This document shows, one piece after another, positions 32,961 through 34,918 of a DNA stretch of 34,918 bases. Within the stretch, counting starts at the first letter, position 1. The number at the start of each line of letters is the position of its first letter. The translations under genes and the position numbers were made by a program. This stretch comes from Candidatus Moranbacteria bacterium GW2011_GWC2_37_8 (lineage in GTDB: Bacteria > Patescibacteriota > Minisyncoccia > Moranbacterales > GWC2-37-73): assembly GCA_000992165.1 (NCBI GenBank), contig LBTS01000012.1:1-34918 (forward strand), read 5' to 3'. Under the pieces are notes generated by a model. The model was given only the letters and a program-made list of their open reading frames with translations. It did no database searches and was not told the DNA's origin.

Positions 32961-34226
32961 ATGAAAAAATTAATCGAAGAGCAATTTGACGTGGTTGTGA
33001 TTGGAGCAGGTCCTGCTGGGATGATGGCGGCTATTAGGGCTGCACAAAAAGGCGCCAGAGTCGCCTTGGTTGACAAGAAAGAAGAACCCGGCAAAAAGCT
33101 TTTAATGGCAGGCGGAGGACGCTGTAATATGACACAAGACGAGAATAATATCGTTGAACTTTCTAATCTCTACAAAAATGGTAGGTTTTTGCTTTCAGCA
33201 TTCGGAGCATTTCGTCCAGGAAATGTTCGGGAGTTTTTCGAGGGTCATGGAGTGCCAACAAAAGTAGAAAAAAGCGGAAGAGTTTTTCCTGTTAGTGACA
33301 AAGGGCAAGATGTGCTCGAAGCCTTGATAAAAGCTGCCAAAGAAAACGGCATCACTTTTCTATATAAAGCCCACGTGGTGGATTTTTCTTTGAATAGTGA
33401 GAATGAGATTGTGAAAATCAAACTGAAAAAACGCGAACTTTATCCGAAAAATGTTATCATCGCAACTGGCGGAATGTCATATCCTGCGACAGGTTCAATG
33501 GGGGATGGATATGCCTGGGCTGAAAAAATGGGACATAAGATTATCGAACCGAAGCCGGTTTTGGTGCCTATTAAAACAACAGATGATTGGGTTGGAGAAC
33601 TTCAAGGAGTAAGTGTAAGTTCTGTTTCCATTTCTGTTTTTCAACATAATAAAAAACAATTTTCAGATAGCGGAGATTTGATGTTTGCGCATTTTGGACT
33701 TTCTGGTCCATTGGCTTTGAATATGAGCCGAGGAATTGGTAAAGTTTTAGCTAAGGATGAAAGCGATATCAAATTGGTTATTGATTTGAAGCCGTATTTA
33801 TCGGCCGAGCAGCTTGATGAGATAGTTCGTAAGGACTTTGAAAGAAATGCTGACAAGAAATTGAATAATTGTTTGGCAGATGTTTTTTCTCCAAAACTTT
33901 TGGATTTTCTGTTTAGATATTCAGGTTTAGATTTGGAAAAGCATGCCGCAAAAATTTCAAGAAAAGAGCGTATGCATCTGGTCAATCTTTTCAAGCACTT
34001 GGAAATGAATTTGGATTCCTTATTTGGTTTTGATAGAGCGATGGTTACAAGCGGAGGAGTTTCTACCAAGGAAATCGATTCCAAAACTATGAAATCAAGA
34101 ATTGTTAAAAATCTTTTTTTTGCCGGCGAAGTTCTGGACGCAGATGGTCCGACTGGCGGATACAATCTTCAACTTTGCTGGAGCACCGGCTTTTTAGCAG
34201 GAGAGTCTGCTGCTAAAAATTTATAA
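32961..34226 (+). CDS. HI0933/BaiN-like NAD(P)/FAD-dependent oxidoreductase
   Basis: FDVVVIGAGPAGMMAAIRAAQKGARVALVDKKEEPGKKLLMAGGGRCNMT...FAGEVLDADGPTGGYNLQLCWSTGFLAG. Confidence 0.93.
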   Translation: MKKLIEEQFDVVVIGAGPAGMMAAIRAAQKGARVALVDKKEEPGKKLLMAGGGRCNMTQDENNIVELSNLYKNGRFLLSAFGAFRPGNVREFFEGHGVPTKVEKSGRVFPVSDKGQDVLEALIKAAKENGITFLYKAHVVDFSLNSENEIVKIKLKKRELYPKNVIIATGGMSYPATGSMGDGYAWAEKMGHKIIEPKPVLVPIKTTDDWVGELQGVSVSSVSISVFQHNKKQFSDSGDLMFAHFGLSGPLALNMSRGIGKVLAKDESDIKLVIDLKPYLSAEQLDEIVRKDFERNADKKLNNCLADVFSPKLLDFLFRYSGLDLEKHAAKISRKERMHLVNLFKHLEMNLDSLFGFDRAMVTSGGVSTKEIDSKTMKSRIVKNLFFAGEVLDADGPTGGYNLQLCWSTGFLAGESAAKNL

Positions 34227-34334
34227 TTTCGAATTTTGAATTTTGAATAAATTTCAAAATGTCTCAATTTTTAATGCCTCAAACATTTAATCATTCAGAT
34301 TTTATTCAAAATTCAAAATTAAAAATTCGAAATT
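34225..34334. repeat. AT-rich inverted repeat built from GAATTTT / AAAATTC units
   Basis: AATTTCGAATTTTGAATTTTGAATA ... TATTCAAAATTCAAAATTAAAAATTCGAAATT. Confidence 0.8.
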
Positions 34335-34397
34335 TCTTTATTTAAATCTTTTAAATAAGGCAAAAAGTGCAGCGTTTGTAGTTTCACTACCCATTGA

Positions 34398-34428
34398 CAT
34401 ATTGGCCAAGTTCCTGTATACTGGGCTT
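34398..34428 (+). promoter_or_regulatory. RRM gene promoter (TTGACA-17-TATACT) with long leader
   Basis: TTGACATATTGGCCAAGTTCCTGTATACT; about 95-nt leader before ATG 34523. Confidence 0.75.
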
Positions 34429-34522
34429 AATTGTAAGTGTCTTACTGGTTTTGCCCAAGTGGTTAAAATTAAGAGAGGAGGTCGCCTTACGAGGTAATAA
34501 GTTCACAAAAGCGAAAAAAACT

Positions 34523-34810
34523 ATGGCAACAAAACTCTATGTAGGTGGCCTTCCATATTCAACTACGGAAGATCAAATGCGAGACCTTTTTGCTCAAGCA
34601 GGATCTGTGACATCAGCAACTATCATCAATGATAAAATGACTGGTCGTTCAAAAGGATTCGGATTCGTTGAAATGTCTATGTTTGACAAAAAAGAGTACG
34701 AAGGACGTACTTTGACTGTAAATGAAGCTCGCCCAATGGAAGCTCGTCCTCCCAGGCGTGATTTCAATGGCGGTGGTAACGGTGGTTACGGAAGCCGAAA
34801 CAACTACTAG
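34523..34810 (+). CDS. RRM-type RNA-binding protein with apparently shortened RRM
   Basis: MATKLYVGGLPYSTTEDQMRDLFAQAGSV...RSKGFGFVEMS then MFDKKEYEGRTLTVNEARP; Gly/Asn-rich tail; ORF track start (34394) too early. Confidence 0.9.
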   Translation: MATKLYVGGLPYSTTEDQMRDLFAQAGSVTSATIINDKMTGRSKGFGFVEMSMFDKKEYEGRTLTVNEARPMEARPPRRDFNGGGNGGYGSRNNY

Positions 34811-34830
34811 TTAATAGTCGTTGAGTCAAT

Positions 34831-34862
34831 AAAAAAAGAGGCAGCAATGCCTCTTTTTTTGT
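34831..34862 (+). terminator. Rho-independent terminator
   Basis: AAAAAGAGGCA-GCAA-TGCCTCTTTTTTT. Confidence 0.85.
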
Positions 34863-34918
34863 GTTTTAAAGCGATGGACAAAAGTCAAAAAGTGTGCTAT
34901 ACTTGAATAGTTAAAAAA

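Noticed and set aside
34394-34522. N-terminal extension of the RRM ORF
   Set aside because: It would translate through the promoter and leader; the family start MATKLYVGGLPY fits ATG 34523.
1-34918. Alternative genetic code (UGA recoding as in some CPR lineages)
   Set aside because: TGA serves as an ordinary stop in several genes (for example msrB, 25639, 22883) and no in-frame TGA interrupts conserved families; standard code 11 fits.
1-34918. tRNA, rRNA, tmRNA or RNase P genes
   Set aside because: No recognisable cloverleaf, TTCGANTC-like T-loop with CCA context, or rRNA core was noticed by eye; a tRNAscan/Infernal run would be needed to exclude them.

Overview
This 34.9 kb window looks like a bacterial chromosome segment, AT-rich, probably from a Patescibacteria/CPR-type genome. 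The taxon is inferred from gene content and style (short genes, RRM protein, ABC-F, rarA, obg, dus, many small secreted or unknown proteins) and was not tested. About 44 genes are supported. Recognisable ones include a DinB-like protein, VOC/PhnB-like proteins, a CphA-like ATP-grasp enzyme, an ArsP/DUF318 permease, an RND efflux pump with its adaptor, DUF2892, an ECF sigma operon, rubrerythrin, cspA, rsgA, msrB/msrA, an M23 peptidase, a SET-domain methyltransferase, a LUD protein, SHOCT and DUF302 proteins, rarA, dus, obg, a BaiN/HI0933-like flavoprotein and an RRM protein. There is one complete IS481-like element with a putative 5-bp target duplication. No rRNA, tRNA or CRISPR was recognised. 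The most unusual signals are: (1) two consecutive gene cassettes with the same promoter/leader stem-loop (with a wobble substitution) in front of unrelated unknown ORFs; (2) a 35-bp near-palindrome carrying two overlapping divergent promoters around a CsoR/CstR-like operator, between an RND operon and a DUF2892 gene; (3) a modular intergenic palindromic repeat family (at least 5 copies) with smaller palindromes nested inside; (4) 7-nt and 8-nt tandem-repeat arrays, some arranged as 4+4 inverted hairpins and several abutting start codons; (5) promoter-proximal hairpins with an identical CGGGTGAAAGCCCG core before two genes; (6) apparent internal lesions in ABC-F, rsgA and the RRM gene, plus an in-frame stop in a coiled-coil ORF. 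All family calls are from motif recall; no database search was run.
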